Shown: piece by piece, positions 1 to 7,538 of the stretch
Layout: each line of letters begins with the position of its first letter
Numbering within the stretch: position 1 is the first letter of the stretch
Assembly (NCBI GenBank): GCA_039030125.1
Contig: JBCCEV010000169.1
Span: 1 to 8,534, forward strand
Direction: 5' to 3'
Source of the DNA: JBCCEV01 sp039030125
GTDB taxonomy: Bacteria; Pseudomonadota; Gammaproteobacteria; Ga0077536
Length of the DNA stretch: 8,534 nucleotides
Program-made: the position numbers and the translations under genes
Notes under the pieces: generated by a model
Told to the model about the DNA's origin: nothing
Database searches by the model: none
The model's input: the letters and a program-made list of their open reading frames with translations, nothing else

Positions 1-1736
1 CCGCCGGCTTTTCGTTTGGTTTCGTCGCGGGCCCGCGCCAAAGGGCTTTTGCGAAGTCGCAAAAACAGCAGTAACGCCAAGGGCGGGACCATGAAGATCA
101 TGAGGTCTGAATACTCTTCCAGATCGCTCAAGCTGAATCGCCGATAGTGGTACCAAAGCCATGACGTGAAATCCTGTAGCGACTGCCATCTCGACACCAA
201 ATCGGCTTCGAGGCCATACCAAATCGAAGGTGTTGGATCGATGTGATGCCATTCGCCATCGATGTAGGCGATCGTCCAAGCATGCGCATGACGTGCCCTC
301 GCTAAGTAGCGGTTTTCCAGTGCGCTGTATTCATCAACCACATAGCCCACTGCATAGCGGGCTGGGATCCCAAGCTCGCGCAACATCAGCGTCGCGGCCG
401 ATGCGAAATACTCGCAGTGGCCGCGCCGTTTTGACCGCAGGAAATGACCTAGCGGTGTGCGCCCAGGATAGAAACCGTCTTGAACCAGCGAGTAGCGGAA
501 ATTCTCGTGAAAAAATTGCTCGACCTGCTGCGCTTGGGACATCAAGCTGCCATGCGCGCCGACCTCGGCGGTCACATCGGCAATCACGCTCTGGTAGTTT
601 TGCGGGATTATCAGGTCTTCATCGCGCGGCGCCGAAAAATCATCGCGACGGTCGGTGAAACGTGCAGTGAACTCGGTGGCGCCCGGTGGCGATTCAGACA
701 TTAAGGTGCCGTGATCGTTGCGTTGAACTTCAACGATCTGTTCACTGTCGATTTGATCGACACCGCGCGGGATCGGTAAATAGGCGAGCTCGTGCCGATG
801 CTCGAAGGCGATTTCGAGCGTTCTGGCGTCGGTCGTTGATTGCTTGCCGACCGGCCATTTGGTCGCGTTTTGTTCTTGATCAATGGTTTCAAACGCGGCT
901 TCGGTGGCGGTCCAGATGCCCAATCGAAACGTGTCGAAGTTGGCCTCATGTAGCACCAGCGGTACTTCAAGATCGACGGTTGGCGTAACCCGGATCCGGA
1001 TTTGATCAGAGAGTTTTAATCTTCCTATCGAACCAATGGCCGTGATCGCTCGATTCGGATCGCCACCACTCCATGGAAATTGATTGAGCCAATAGATGAA
1101 GGAATTTTCGAGTTGACGATGCGTATGGATCATCGTCAGATAAGCGAAAAAACCGAGCTCGGCGGCGAGCAATAGCACGAGAAAACGGTGCACCAACCGA
1201 TATCGATTAAGCGGTATCGCCAGCAATAACCCGCAAATCAAAAATGACGCGAGCGCGATGTACACCGCGCCACCTGCATCAGTGGTACTCGCGGCCACGA
1301 TACACATGCAGATATAAAAAGGTTCCAAATCAACGAAACGTTGATCCTCAAATTCGAGGCGCCTGAGGCTATAGAACAAAGAACTGAGGGGTGTCTTACC
1401 GTGGGTGCTGCCACGCTGAACGAGTACTAATGGAAAAAAGCAAAACGGTGCGACCAGCAGAATTTCGTAGATCCCATGAACCGAATGGCGTGAGAACTGC
1501 ATGACCGCGGCAAGCGCAAAGATAATTCTCGTGAGATCGGCGGCACGATGAAATTCGCGGGCGCCCAAATCCCAGCGGACTTTCGTCAGACTCAAAGCCT
1601 CAATGAGCAAAGCCATAACCACGCCCCCGGCGAGGTTGTCACTCAATGCCCCCCAAATGACGAGTGCCAGCCCGGTCCAGAACTTTGGCAACGAGACGAT
1701 GCTGCTGGCGGTTTGTGCGCGAACTACGGCGGACAT
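1..1736 (-). CDS. tgpA: TgpA-like membrane transglutaminase, 3' end cut by window edge
   Basis: The frame is open from an ATG at 1736 to the left edge, giving 578 complete codons with no stop or frameshift. The first 200 or so residues are hydrophobic, with several membrane segments, as in the DUF3488/TgpA N-terminal domain. A soluble, probably periplasmic, region of about 205-540 follows, with a transglutaminase core. The candidate triad is Cys441 (in GHCEYFASA), His485 (in AHAW) and Asp500 (in HHIDPTPS). A further membrane segment lies near 545-559, after which the window ends, so the usual C-terminal cytoplasmic part (DUF4129 in many homologues) is not visible. The start codon lies one base after the DUF58 stop (TGA-A-ATG). 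There is no clear Shine-Dalgarno site, so translational coupling is likely. P. aeruginosa TgpA is reported essential, with an unknown substrate. Family assignment is firm; the reaction carried out here is not known. Confidence 0.92.
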   Translation of the reverse strand, partial: MSAVVRAQTASSIVSLPKFWTGLALVIWGALSDNLAGGVVMALLIEALSLTKVRWDLGAREFHRAADLTRIIFALAAVMQFSRHSVHGIYEILLVAPFCFFPLVLVQRGSTHGKTPLSSLFYSLRRLEFEDQRFVDLEPFYICMCIVAASTTDAGGAVYIALASFLICGLLLAIPLNRYRLVHRFLVLLLAAELGFFAYLTMIHTHRQLENSFIYWLNQFPWSGGDPNRAITAIGSIGRLKLSDQIRIRVTPTVDLEVPLVLHEANFDTFRLGIWTATEAAFETIDQEQNATKWPVGKQSTTDARTLEIAFEHRHELAYLPIPRGVDQIDSEQIVEVQRNDHGTLMSESPPGATEFTARFTDRRDDFSAPRDEDLIIPQNYQSVIADVTAEVGAHGSLMSQAQQVEQFFHENFRYSLVQDGFYPGRTPLGHFLRSKRRGHCEYFASAATLMLRELGIPARYAVGYVVDEYSALENRYLARARHAHAWTIAYIDGEWHHIDPTPSIWYGLEADLVSRWQSLQDFTSWLWYHYRRFSLSDLEEYSDLMIFMVPPLALLLFLRLRKSPLARARDETKRKAG

Positions 1737-1737
1737 T

Positions 1738-3093
1738 TCAAGGTGCTGCTAGATGCTTGAGATCGGTGGCCAGATGTAGCGGCCTCACTCGCGCGTAATG
1801 AATTGAGCCGCCGCCGGGATCACCCGGGCGGTTGTGTTCGCTAACGATGATCACCAGGGTCGCGACCTGCGCGGCATTCAAACTATCGACCAAGGCCTGG
1901 CGTTTGTCATCGAGCGCGGCGAGTACCAATAGCAGGCTCGCGAAAGTGTGACGTTTGCTGGCGACTAGTTCCGCGAGCTCATCGAAGCGATCGGCTCGCG
2001 CGGCCCTGACTTCGGCGAGATGACGCAGCACTCGCGTTTGATCACCGAGGCCTCGGCCGGTACTTAATTGCAACACCTGGTCGCCGGTGATGAGCAGATC
2101 AAGGATAGAGTCGTCTGGGCGGGCCTGGCATGCCAGCGATGCGGCCGTTGAGACAATAGCCTCAAGCACTTCGGGAACCTGATCATCGACGAAGGTGTCA
2201 ACGATGAGCGCGTGGCGGTCGAAATATTCGTCCTGATACTGTTTGACGATCAGCTCGCCGGTTTTTGCGAAACTTCGCCAGTGAATATGACGGCGCTGAT
2301 CGCCAGCGCGGTAATCGCGAAGCAGGGCGAACTCCTCGGAATCGCCGACTGAGCTTGCAAGACTCAGTCCGCCTCGTTGATAAGTACGCTCGGAGTGTAA
2401 ATTAAATTGTGGCGCCGGATAGCGCCGCGGCAGCGAGAGGAGCCGGTCTGGGAGTAATGTGCGATGCGTCGCGAAGAACAGGCCGAGCGGATCGGGCTTC
2501 ACCAGCTCAAGCGTTTCGAAATGGATATAGCCCCGGCGCGTGGTGGTGATGTCACAGGCGACGCGCACGCTGGCGCCTGGGGCAATCGGAGGCAACGACA
2601 GGGGCACGCTTCTTGCCCCGCGCGCTTGGTGGATCATCCGGATCCACCGCGGGAACCCGATTGCACGGTCAAACCAATTTTTATCCGGTGTGGGGTCGCG
2701 ATAGCGGGCGTCGCGCAACTCGCCGAGCTTTGGCACGTGGGTTTTGAGTCGTTCGCGAACCTCAATATTGGACTCAAGGCGCGCACCATAATTTTCTATT
2801 TCCAGCCAGTAAGTGCATGGCAAGGCATCGGTCGCGTACTCGGGGAGGTGACGTCGAATAGCAAGTTTCGGCCGCCAGTAGATAGAAGCACACCATGCGG
2901 CGAGTAAAATACCGAAGGTCACGGCCACCACCTGGTAGCTTGAGGTTTGGCGGATATCGATGCTGAACAAGGTCGCCGCGATCAACAAGCCGACGATGAG
3001 TTTGCCCGTCGCGGTGAACTTCGCGTCAAACCACACGCTTGAGCGCCGTACCCACGGAAAGAGGCTAAACAGCACTCGCGGCGGCATTTCCAT
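1738..3093 (-). CDS. DUF58 domain protein, membrane-anchored
   Basis: This protein of 451 residues has two hydrophobic segments near residues 31-46 and 53-72, followed by a long soluble part. The family signature is clear: RGYIHFETLELVKPDPLGLF at 187-206, then the DUF58 core RDYRAGDQRRHIHW at 259-272 with FAKTGELIVKQY just after it. The following segment (ALIVDTFVDD, about 295-304) sits where the von Willebrand A-like fold of the family begins, although a full MIDAS DxSxS is not evident. It lies between the MoxR ATPase gene (36 bases upstream) and tgpA (1 base downstream), the usual arrangement. DUF58 proteins are thought to be partners of MoxR ATPases, but their biochemical role is unknown. 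The ATG at 3093 is the first in frame after a TAA nine bases further upstream. A second ATG two codons in is an alternative. Neither has a strong ribosome-binding site. Confidence 0.93.
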   Translation of the reverse strand: MEMPPRVLFSLFPWVRRSSVWFDAKFTATGKLIVGLLIAATLFSIDIRQTSSYQVVAVTFGILLAAWCASIYWRPKLAIRRHLPEYATDALPCTYWLEIENYGARLESNIEVRERLKTHVPKLGELRDARYRDPTPDKNWFDRAIGFPRWIRMIHQARGARSVPLSLPPIAPGASVRVACDITTTRRGYIHFETLELVKPDPLGLFFATHRTLLPDRLLSLPRRYPAPQFNLHSERTYQRGGLSLASSVGDSEEFALLRDYRAGDQRRHIHWRSFAKTGELIVKQYQDEYFDRHALIVDTFVDDQVPEVLEAIVSTAASLACQARPDDSILDLLITGDQVLQLSTGRGLGDQTRVLRHLAEVRAARADRFDELAELVASKRHTFASLLLVLAALDDKRQALVDSLNAAQVATLVIIVSEHNRPGDPGGGSIHYARVRPLHLATDLKHLAAP

Positions 3094-3129
3094 CAGGGCG
3101 GCTTAGGTGTCGCTAATCGCTGCTGGGGT

Positions 3130-4095
3130 TCATCGCGGTACGGGCGTGCTGTCGAGAATTTCCTCGACAATCAAACGCGCGCCAGAGCCCGAAAATTTAG
3201 CCTCGGCGTTCAATATGATCCGGTGGCTGAGCACGGCAGGCGCTATTTCCTGGATGAGATCGGGGGTTACAAAGTCGAGCCCATCGAACAGCGCCAGGGC
3301 TTGGGCGCTGCGCAACAATGCTAGCGAGCCTCTAGGGCTCGCACCGAGTTCGACTTTGTCGTGGCTGCGCGAGGCGGCGACCAGATCGACCAGATACCTT
3401 TTAAGCTCTTCGCTCACGCGGCAAGCGGCCGCCGCTTTGGCAAACGCCAGCACTTCCTCGGTGGACACGCATACTGTTAAGGTGTCCAGGGGTGACGCGT
3501 AGTTTTGTTCACTGATAATCGCGACTTCCTGCTCGGCATCCACGTACCCCAAGCTGAGCTGTAGCGCGAATCGATCCATCTGTGCTTCCGGTAACGGGTA
3601 GGTGCCATGGAACTCGACCGGATTTTGAGTGGCGATGACGAAATAGGGTTGTTCCAGTTCGAACCTCTGGCCCTCCAGGCTGACCTGAGCTTCGCCCATG
3701 CTTTCCAGAAGTGCTGATTGGGTCCTCGGCGAAGCGCGATTGATCTCGTCGGCGAGCAATATGTTGGTGAAGATTGGCCCTTTTTGGATAATAAATTCGT
3801 GGGTCTTCTGATTGAACACCGAAGCGCCAAGAATATCGGTGGGTAATAAATCCGGAGTGAATTGCACGCGTTGAAATTGCGCGCCAACCGAGCGTGCGAG
3901 TGTTTTTGCGAGGGTGGTTTTGCCGGTCCCCGGATAATCCTCTAGCAAAACATGGCCGCCGGTGAGAAAGGCGCTCAACAGGTGCCGAATTGGGGTTTGT
4001 TGGCCCTTGATGACCTGAGCAATATTAGCGACTAGGCGGCGATAGAGTGCCTGTGGATCGTTGGCCGTTGAAACACTGTCGGCGGCGGTGTTCAT
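3130..4095 (-). CDS. moxR: MoxR-family AAA+ ATPase
   Basis: This is a 321-residue AAA+ protein of normal MoxR length. It has a Walker A (EDYPGTGKTT, K59 and T60), a Walker B (ILLADEINRA, D116-E117) and a sensor 1 segment (IATQNP, N158). The family segments SALLESMGEAQVSLEG and YPLPEAQMDRF follow at about 128-142 and 166-176. A C-terminal helical lid fills the remainder. MoxR ATPases are cytoplasmic and are thought to act as chaperone-like remodelling or activating factors for neighbouring DUF58/vWA proteins. Here DUF58 and tgpA follow directly on the same strand. The start ATG has an AAGGA Shine-Dalgarno site seven bases upstream, lying just before the stop of the S4 gene. The four-base intergenic gap implies co-transcription with that gene. 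The particular client is not deducible from sequence. Confidence 0.95.
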   Translation of the reverse strand: MNTAADSVSTANDPQALYRRLVANIAQVIKGQQTPIRHLLSAFLTGGHVLLEDYPGTGKTTLAKTLARSVGAQFQRVQFTPDLLPTDILGASVFNQKTHEFIIQKGPIFTNILLADEINRASPRTQSALLESMGEAQVSLEGQRFELEQPYFVIATQNPVEFHGTYPLPEAQMDRFALQLSLGYVDAEQEVAIISEQNYASPLDTLTVCVSTEEVLAFAKAAAACRVSEELKRYLVDLVAASRSHDKVELGASPRGSLALLRSAQALALFDGLDFVTPDLIQEIAPAVLSHRIILNAEAKFSGSGARLIVEEILDSTPVPR

Positions 4096-4099
4096 GTGC

Positions 4100-4504
4100 T
4101 TATCCTTGGCGCAAGGCGCGTTTCATACGTTCTCTTTCCCGGCGCGATTTTTTATCGAGTTTCCCCCATTTGCGGTCCTCGACGATGCCGCTCGGCGCTG
4201 ATTCGGCTCGCTGTTTCTCGCGACGTGCGAGGCTCTGCGGAGTTTCCTCATAGAGGGTTTGCGCCACGCTCGCCGGCCCCCGTCGTGGCGCGGTGTTCTG
4301 GACGACGACATCGATGTCGAATGACTCTCGTTTGATCGATACGCAATCGCAACGCTTGACGGTTTTGGCGGGCTTCGTCGAGTGGCCATTCAGGCTGATT
4401 CGACCGCCGCGAACAGCCGCGGCCGCCATGGAGCGCGTTTTGAAAAATCTGGCGACCCACAACCACTGGTCGATTCGCTGGCCGAGTTGTTCTTCGTCAC
4501 TCAT
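4100..4504 (-). CDS. hslR: Hsp15-like S4 RNA-binding protein
   Basis: Read from the ATG at 4504 this is 134 residues, close to the 133 of E. coli Hsp15. The S4 domain occupies about residues 10-58 and begins QRIDQWLWVARFFKTR, followed by GGRISLNG and KPAKTVK, all typical of HslR. The PAS-x(4)-LYEETPQS block and the lysine/arginine-rich tail (about 100-134) also match the family. E. coli Hsp15 binds free 50S subunits that still carry a peptidyl-tRNA and takes part in stalled-ribosome recovery. A GTG four codons upstream (4516) could also serve as the start. Neither start has a good Shine-Dalgarno site; I prefer the ATG for length. The gene heads the moxR/DUF58/tgpA run with only four bases before moxR, so it probably shares their transcript, although its function has no obvious link to them. 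Confidence 0.9.
   Translation of the reverse strand: MSDEEQLGQRIDQWLWVARFFKTRSMAAAAVRGGRISLNGHSTKPAKTVKRCDCVSIKRESFDIDVVVQNTAPRRGPASVAQTLYEETPQSLARREKQRAESAPSGIVEDRKWGKLDKKSRRERERMKRALRQG
4103..4107 (-). promoter_or_regulatory. Shine-Dalgarno site of moxR
   Basis: On the minus strand AAGGA lies seven bases before the moxR ATG (4095-4093). It is embedded in the last codons of the upstream S4 gene, whose TAA stop (4102-4100) sits between the site and the ATG. This supports both the chosen moxR start and coupled translation of the two genes. Confidence 0.8.
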
Positions 4505-4599
4505 CGTGTCAAGCACGCGATGTGCAAACAGCTAATCTCGATGTTAGATTCACGGAGTATCCCACATCCAATCACCGAGCACTGGCTGAAAATGAGACG
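4505..4599. promoter_or_regulatory. Divergent intergenic region between hslR and moaB
   Basis: These 95 bases must hold the promoters for the leftward hslR-moxR-DUF58-tgpA run and for moaB. I see no strong sigma-70 pair on either strand. On the plus strand a poor candidate is TGTGCA (4521-4526), 17 bases, then TTAGAT (4544-4549). A small inverted repeat, AATCT (4534-4538) and AGATT (4546-4550) with a seven-base spacer, overlaps that candidate and could be an operator, but repeats this short arise by chance. Confidence 0.35.
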
Positions 4600-5121
4600 A
4601 TGAACAACGAACGTGAATTTGTACCGCTGAATCTTGCGGTTCTTACCGTCTCCGATACCCGCGATGAGGAGACCGACAAATCCGGCCGGTTGTTGGCTGA
4701 GCGACTGACGGCAGCGGGTCATCGCCTGGCGGAAAAACGAATTTGTCCGGACGACATCTATCAGATCCGAGCTTTGGTATCGGGCTGGATTGCCGATCAC
4801 GACGTACAGGTCGTCTTAACGACCGGCGGGACTGGGGTCACTGGCCGTGATGGGACACCCGAGGCGATAACGCCATTGCTAGATAAAGTCATTGACGGTT
4901 TCGGGGAAATGTTTCGGGTGCTGTCCTACGAAGACATTAAAACCTCGACCCTACAATCGCGTGCGGTAGCCGGGGTCGCCAACGCGACCTATGTGTTTTG
5001 CTTGCCGGGTTCTGGCGGCGCGTGCGCCATGGGTTGGGACTCGCTCATTGTTCACCAACTCGACTATCGCACCCGCCCATGCAACCTCGTCGAGTTGATG
5101 CCGCGGCTGTTGGAGCGTTAG
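4600..5121 (+). CDS. moaB: Molybdenum cofactor biosynthesis protein MoaB
   Basis: Read from the ATG at 4600 the protein has 173 residues, close to E. coli MoaB at 170. It belongs to the MoaB/Mog family that binds molybdopterin. The core VVLTTGGTGVTGRD (71-84) is followed by PEAITPLLD, GFGEMFR, STLQSRAVAGVAN and LPGS (135-138), which together favour MoaB over Mog or the MoeA domain. Homologues adenylylate molybdopterin before metal insertion; E. coli MoaB itself lacks a proven essential role. The frame stays open upstream to 4522, but those 26 residues do not resemble the family and would run almost to the divergent hslR start. No other cofactor-synthesis gene is in the window. The TAG stop shares bases with the stop of the convergent phytase-like gene. 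Only a weak ribosome-binding site (GAG, six bases upstream) is seen. Confidence 0.93.
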   Translation: MNNEREFVPLNLAVLTVSDTRDEETDKSGRLLAERLTAAGHRLAEKRICPDDIYQIRALVSGWIADHDVQVVLTTGGTGVTGRDGTPEAITPLLDKVIDGFGEMFRVLSYEDIKTSTLQSRAVAGVANATYVFCLPGSGGACAMGWDSLIVHQLDYRTRPCNLVELMPRLLER

Positions 5122-6212
5122 CGCGCGGTTGCACCCTCGGCGGGGATATCGACAATCTCAAGGTAGACCAGCAGCGATTTCTGGAAACTGCTTTCGTTAT
5201 CGTCAGTGGCAAGGAAGTACTTGTTGTCCTGATGGTGCGCCACGGCTTCGAAGTTGTCGATCTTCCACTTGCCATACTGGAAGCGCGCAAAGTCGGTTAC
5301 TTTACCGGTGCCGTCAGGTCCGATTTCAAGATGCCGGAGTGACCAGATTTTGGGCGCGAACATCGAGCTGTAGCGGCGCTCGAGGGCAATGAGGTTGCCG
5401 TTGGGAGTGGCCGTTAATCCGACCAGAGAGGAGTTCTTGGCTTCAAACAAAGGATAATGAGCCACGGCCCCCTGTTGATTGTAAATTTCAATGCGGTCTT
5501 TGCGCGCCCCCTTTAAAGGGCGCTCGGGCGCGAACACCGGGCCGAATTGCTCAGTGAACTCTAAACTTTCTAATTCCGTGTTGTCTTGCGCGTAGTTGGC
5601 GGTATTTTTGAGCGTCGCCGGTATTGGGTGGGCGCCAATATGGCGGCCGGCCGGTGAGTACTGCGCGATGCGCGGTTGACGCTCAAATGAGACCCATAAT
5701 GTCGTGTCGCCGCTAATTGCATTATCACCGCCGGTTAAGGTCAGCCCCTCAGCGTCAGCGGCCGAATCCTTGAGAATCTCTCCATGCGCGTCGGTTAGGG
5801 GATAGGCGTTGGCGAACGCGACTGCGGTGAGCCGATCGTCTGCGAACTTCGGTTGCAAGTGCAGAATAAAACCATCATCGGAAACCGCATAGAGCATCTG
5901 CTCATCGCTATCCCAAGCGAGACCCGAGATCTCATGCGCGGCATAGCCGTTGACCTCGATGTCGCTGTTCAGTTTCAACGCGCCAAGCAATCTGACCTTC
6001 ATGTACTGGTCGCCGATATCATGGGTCTTTGATAGACGCCAGGGTTCGCCGATTTCTTGCGAGGCGATCGGGAAGGACATGCAAAAAAGCGAAACCGCGG
6101 CAACGCTTGTGACCAGCAAAGCGCGCGCTAGCGCACAATAGCGAACCCGAAGTCGACTTATAATGTATGCACTTTCTTTGGTGGAGATCTGATTGACTAA
6201 GCTGTTTGTCAT
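5118..6212 (-). CDS. Secreted phytase-like/esterase-like protein
   Basis: From the ATG at 6212 the product is 364 residues. It matches the phytase-like family annotated 'esterase-like activity of phytase family protein', a probable beta-propeller. Motifs in order are HEISGLAWD (about 93-101), YAVSDDG (108-114), DAEGLTL (153-159), ELESLEF (213-219), LIALERRYS (274-282), DNFEAVA (319-325) and DDNESSFQ (337-344). The acidic, Gly-rich turns resemble the metal-binding turns of the family. A hydrophobic stretch near residues 32-51 ending in PIASQ suggests a signal peptide and export. The substrate is unknown, and true phytase activity should not be assumed. The start is uncertain: the 6212 ATG gives a long n-region and overlaps the DUF423 gene by 20 bases, whereas TTG at 6119 or ATG at 6080 would shorten or remove the signal. 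The frame is open further upstream to 6371, but that part lies antisense to DUF423 and looks spurious. Confidence 0.82.
   Translation of the reverse strand: MTNSLVNQISTKESAYIISRLRVRYCALARALLVTSVAAVSLFCMSFPIASQEIGEPWRLSKTHDIGDQYMKVRLLGALKLNSDIEVNGYAAHEISGLAWDSDEQMLYAVSDDGFILHLQPKFADDRLTAVAFANAYPLTDAHGEILKDSAADAEGLTLTGGDNAISGDTTLWVSFERQPRIAQYSPAGRHIGAHPIPATLKNTANYAQDNTELESLEFTEQFGPVFAPERPLKGARKDRIEIYNQQGAVAHYPLFEAKNSSLVGLTATPNGNLIALERRYSSMFAPKIWSLRHLEIGPDGTGKVTDFARFQYGKWKIDNFEAVAHHQDNKYFLATDDNESSFQKSLLVYLEIVDIPAEGATAR
6159..6164 (+). promoter_or_regulatory. Consensus -10 box (TATAAT) before the DUF423 gene
   Basis: A perfect TATAAT lies 28 bases before the TTG start of the DUF423 gene, so a transcript would have a leader of roughly 20 bases carrying the GGAG site. 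No good -35 is present at 16-18 bases upstream and there is no extended TGn. The promoter is therefore plausible but incomplete. It would drive DUF423 and the coupled L,D-transpeptidase. Confidence 0.5.
6183..6186 (+). promoter_or_regulatory. Shine-Dalgarno site supporting a TTG start
   Basis: GGAG sits six bases before TTG at 6193. No ATG or GTG at this position gives the family N-terminus MTKLFVIFSG, so this site decides in favour of TTG as initiator of the DUF423 gene. Confidence 0.8.
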
Positions 6213-6567
6213 TTTCTCTGGGGTCTTTGGCGCACTTGCAGTGGTCATTGGCGCACTCGCGGCGCATGGATTGAAGAGCCGGCTGACGGATGACGCTCTA
6301 GGTTCTTTGGACCTCGCTTCAAAATACATGTTGCTGCACGCCGGCGCACTATTCGCTTGCGCCGCGTTCAATCAACTATTGGGCGGCATGAGTTTCTTTC
6401 GTTATGCGGGGGGCTTCTACGTCCTCGGCGTTATCCTCTTTTGCGGTGGGCTCGCCTTAGCGGCGCTTACCGGCCAGCGCTTCTGGTCCACTCTCGCGCC
6501 CTTCGGTGGAACCGCGCTAATCATCGCGTGGTCATTATTGGTGGTTGCTGCGATTATCGAATTATGA
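6193..6567 (+). CDS. DUF423 family small inner-membrane protein
   Basis: This 124-residue, very hydrophobic protein has four probable membrane helices, at about 3-24, 44-60, 72-93 and 100-123. The first helix with GALAAHGL, followed by ALGSLDLASKYMLLHAGALF, is the DUF423 (YgdD-type) signature. The length is normal for the family, whose function is unknown. Initiation is at TTG behind a well-placed GGAG. The stop codon overlaps the next start as ATGA, so the L,D-transpeptidase downstream is probably translationally coupled. The gene is head to head with the phytase-like gene, and the 5' ends overlap if that gene begins at 6212. Confidence 0.9.
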   Translation: MTKLFVIFSGVFGALAVVIGALAAHGLKSRLTDDALGSLDLASKYMLLHAGALFACAAFNQLLGGMSFFRYAGGFYVLGVILFCGGLALAALTGQRFWSTLAPFGGTALIIAWSLLVVAAIIEL

Positions 6568-7487
6568 CTCTACCGACTCGCTATTGTTCCATGATCTTTT
6601 GGACCCTGTTCTCAGTTTGCGCAGTTGCGCAGCAATTCCCGATCCCGACTGCATCACCGGATGTCATCGGCGAATTGGCCCTGGCGACTACGGTGTTTGA
6701 AGACACGATGTCGGATCTGGCTCGCGCCTATGGTCAGGGGTATAAAGAGATGCGCCTTGCTAATCCTGAAATCGATCCCTGGTTACCGGGAGAGGATTCG
6801 GAGATCGTGGTGCCCAATTTATTTGTGTTGCCCGACGCAGATCGCAAAGGGATTGTGATCAACGTCCCCGAAATGCGGATGTATGTCTATCATGCCGACG
6901 GCGATGGTCCTGTCGTCGACACCTATCCGATCAGCATTGGCCGCCAGGATTGGGTGACCCCGCATGGCCGCGCACTGATAACACAAAAGGTCAAGAACCC
7001 GAACTGGTTCCCGCCCGAGTCGATTCGCGAGGAACATGCCGCGGAGGGTGATCCCCTACCTAAAATGGTCCCGGCTGGTCCCGATAACCCACTTGGCGCG
7101 CATGCGCTGCGATTAAATCTGCCAGGTTATCTGATTCACGGTACCAACAAGCCCTATGGGATTGGCATGCGGGTCACGCACGGTTGTGTAAGGATGTATC
7201 CAAAGGATGTCGCACGGGTATTTGAAATAGCGAAGGTGGGTACACCGGTTCACATCGTCAACCAGCCCTTCAAGGTGGGAATTTCTTACGACAAAATCTT
7301 TCTCGAGGTTCATCCTCACCTACAAGAAGATAACGAGATTTTCTCCGATCATTATTCGATCGTTATCAAACTGGTGCTGGAACGGCTCGCCGGCGAGGAC
7401 GTACAGCTGCGCTGGCCTGATGTCCGCAGAGCGCTCAAAGACAAGTCGGGCGTACCGACGGTGATCGGGGTACGCAGTTCAAGCTAA
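6564..7487 (+). CDS. L,D-transpeptidase, ErfK/YbiS/YcfS/YnhG type
   Basis: The 307-residue precursor begins with a signal peptide (MTLPTRYCSMIFWTLFSVCA, probable cleavage after AVA at 22). A LysM-like segment follows at about 43-84 (VFEDTMSDLARAYG, ANPEIDPWLPG). The YkuD catalytic domain starts near residue 96 with GIVINVPEMRMYVY. PAGPDNPLGAHALRL, the HGT at 192-194 and the THGCVRM motif place catalytic Cys208 and His206; His192 is also conserved. Periplasmic enzymes of this subgroup replace D-Ala with other acceptors at meso-diaminopimelate: they attach Braun lipoprotein to peptidoglycan or, in other members, form 3-3 crosslinks. The ATG overlaps the DUF423 stop. The convergent neighbour is an Lpp-like lipoprotein ending in lysine, which favours the lipoprotein-attachment role. 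The upstream extension of the frame to 6357 is only an antisense-like shadow of DUF423. Tandem stops (TAATAA) precede a strong hairpin terminator. Confidence 0.95.
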   Translation: MTLPTRYCSMIFWTLFSVCAVAQQFPIPTASPDVIGELALATTVFEDTMSDLARAYGQGYKEMRLANPEIDPWLPGEDSEIVVPNLFVLPDADRKGIVINVPEMRMYVYHADGDGPVVDTYPISIGRQDWVTPHGRALITQKVKNPNWFPPESIREEHAAEGDPLPKMVPAGPDNPLGAHALRLNLPGYLIHGTNKPYGIGMRVTHGCVRMYPKDVARVFEIAKVGTPVHIVNQPFKVGISYDKIFLEVHPHLQEDNEIFSDHYSIVIKLVLERLAGEDVQLRWPDVRRALKDKSGVPTVIGVRSSS

Positions 7488-7492
7488 TAAAA

Positions 7493-7517
7493 AAAACCCC
7501 GCCATGGGCGGGGTTTT
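7493..7517. terminator. Bidirectional rho-independent terminator
   Basis: AAAACCCCGCC (7493-7503) pairs perfectly with GGCGGGGTTTT (7507-7517) around an ATG triloop, giving an 11-base-pair stem. On the plus strand it ends in a T tract after the GC-rich stem, just downstream of the L,D-transpeptidase stop. On the minus strand the A run from 7491 becomes a T tract, so it also ends the lpp-like transcript. It sits 5 bases after the first gene and 21 bases beyond the end of the second. Confidence 0.93.
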
Positions 7518-7538
7518 GGTAGAACAACTTCGCCTCGC

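Noticed and set aside
230..658. A 142-codon open frame on the plus strand.
   Set aside because: It lies antisense to the transglutaminase core of tgpA. Its product is Arg/Ser/His-rich with no recognisable motif, as expected of a shadow frame.
2464..2907. A 147-codon open frame on the plus strand.
   Set aside because: It is fully antisense to the DUF58 gene, whose frame has clear family motifs; the translation looks like no known protein.
4522..4599. N-terminal extension of moaB by 26 codons.
   Set aside because: The added residues do not match MoaB proteins, and the start would come within a few bases of the divergent hslR start.
5101..5128. Inverted repeat CCGCG/CGCGG around the moaB stop as a terminator.
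   Set aside because: The stem is five bases with an 18-base loop and no T tract, so it is not credible.
6213..6371. N-terminal extension of the phytase-like frame.
   Set aside because: It is antisense to DUF423 and would put more than 80 residues before the signal peptide.
6357..6563. Upstream extension of the L,D-transpeptidase frame.
   Set aside because: These 69 codons overlap DUF423 in another frame and are Arg-rich. The real N-terminus is a signal peptide beginning at 6564.
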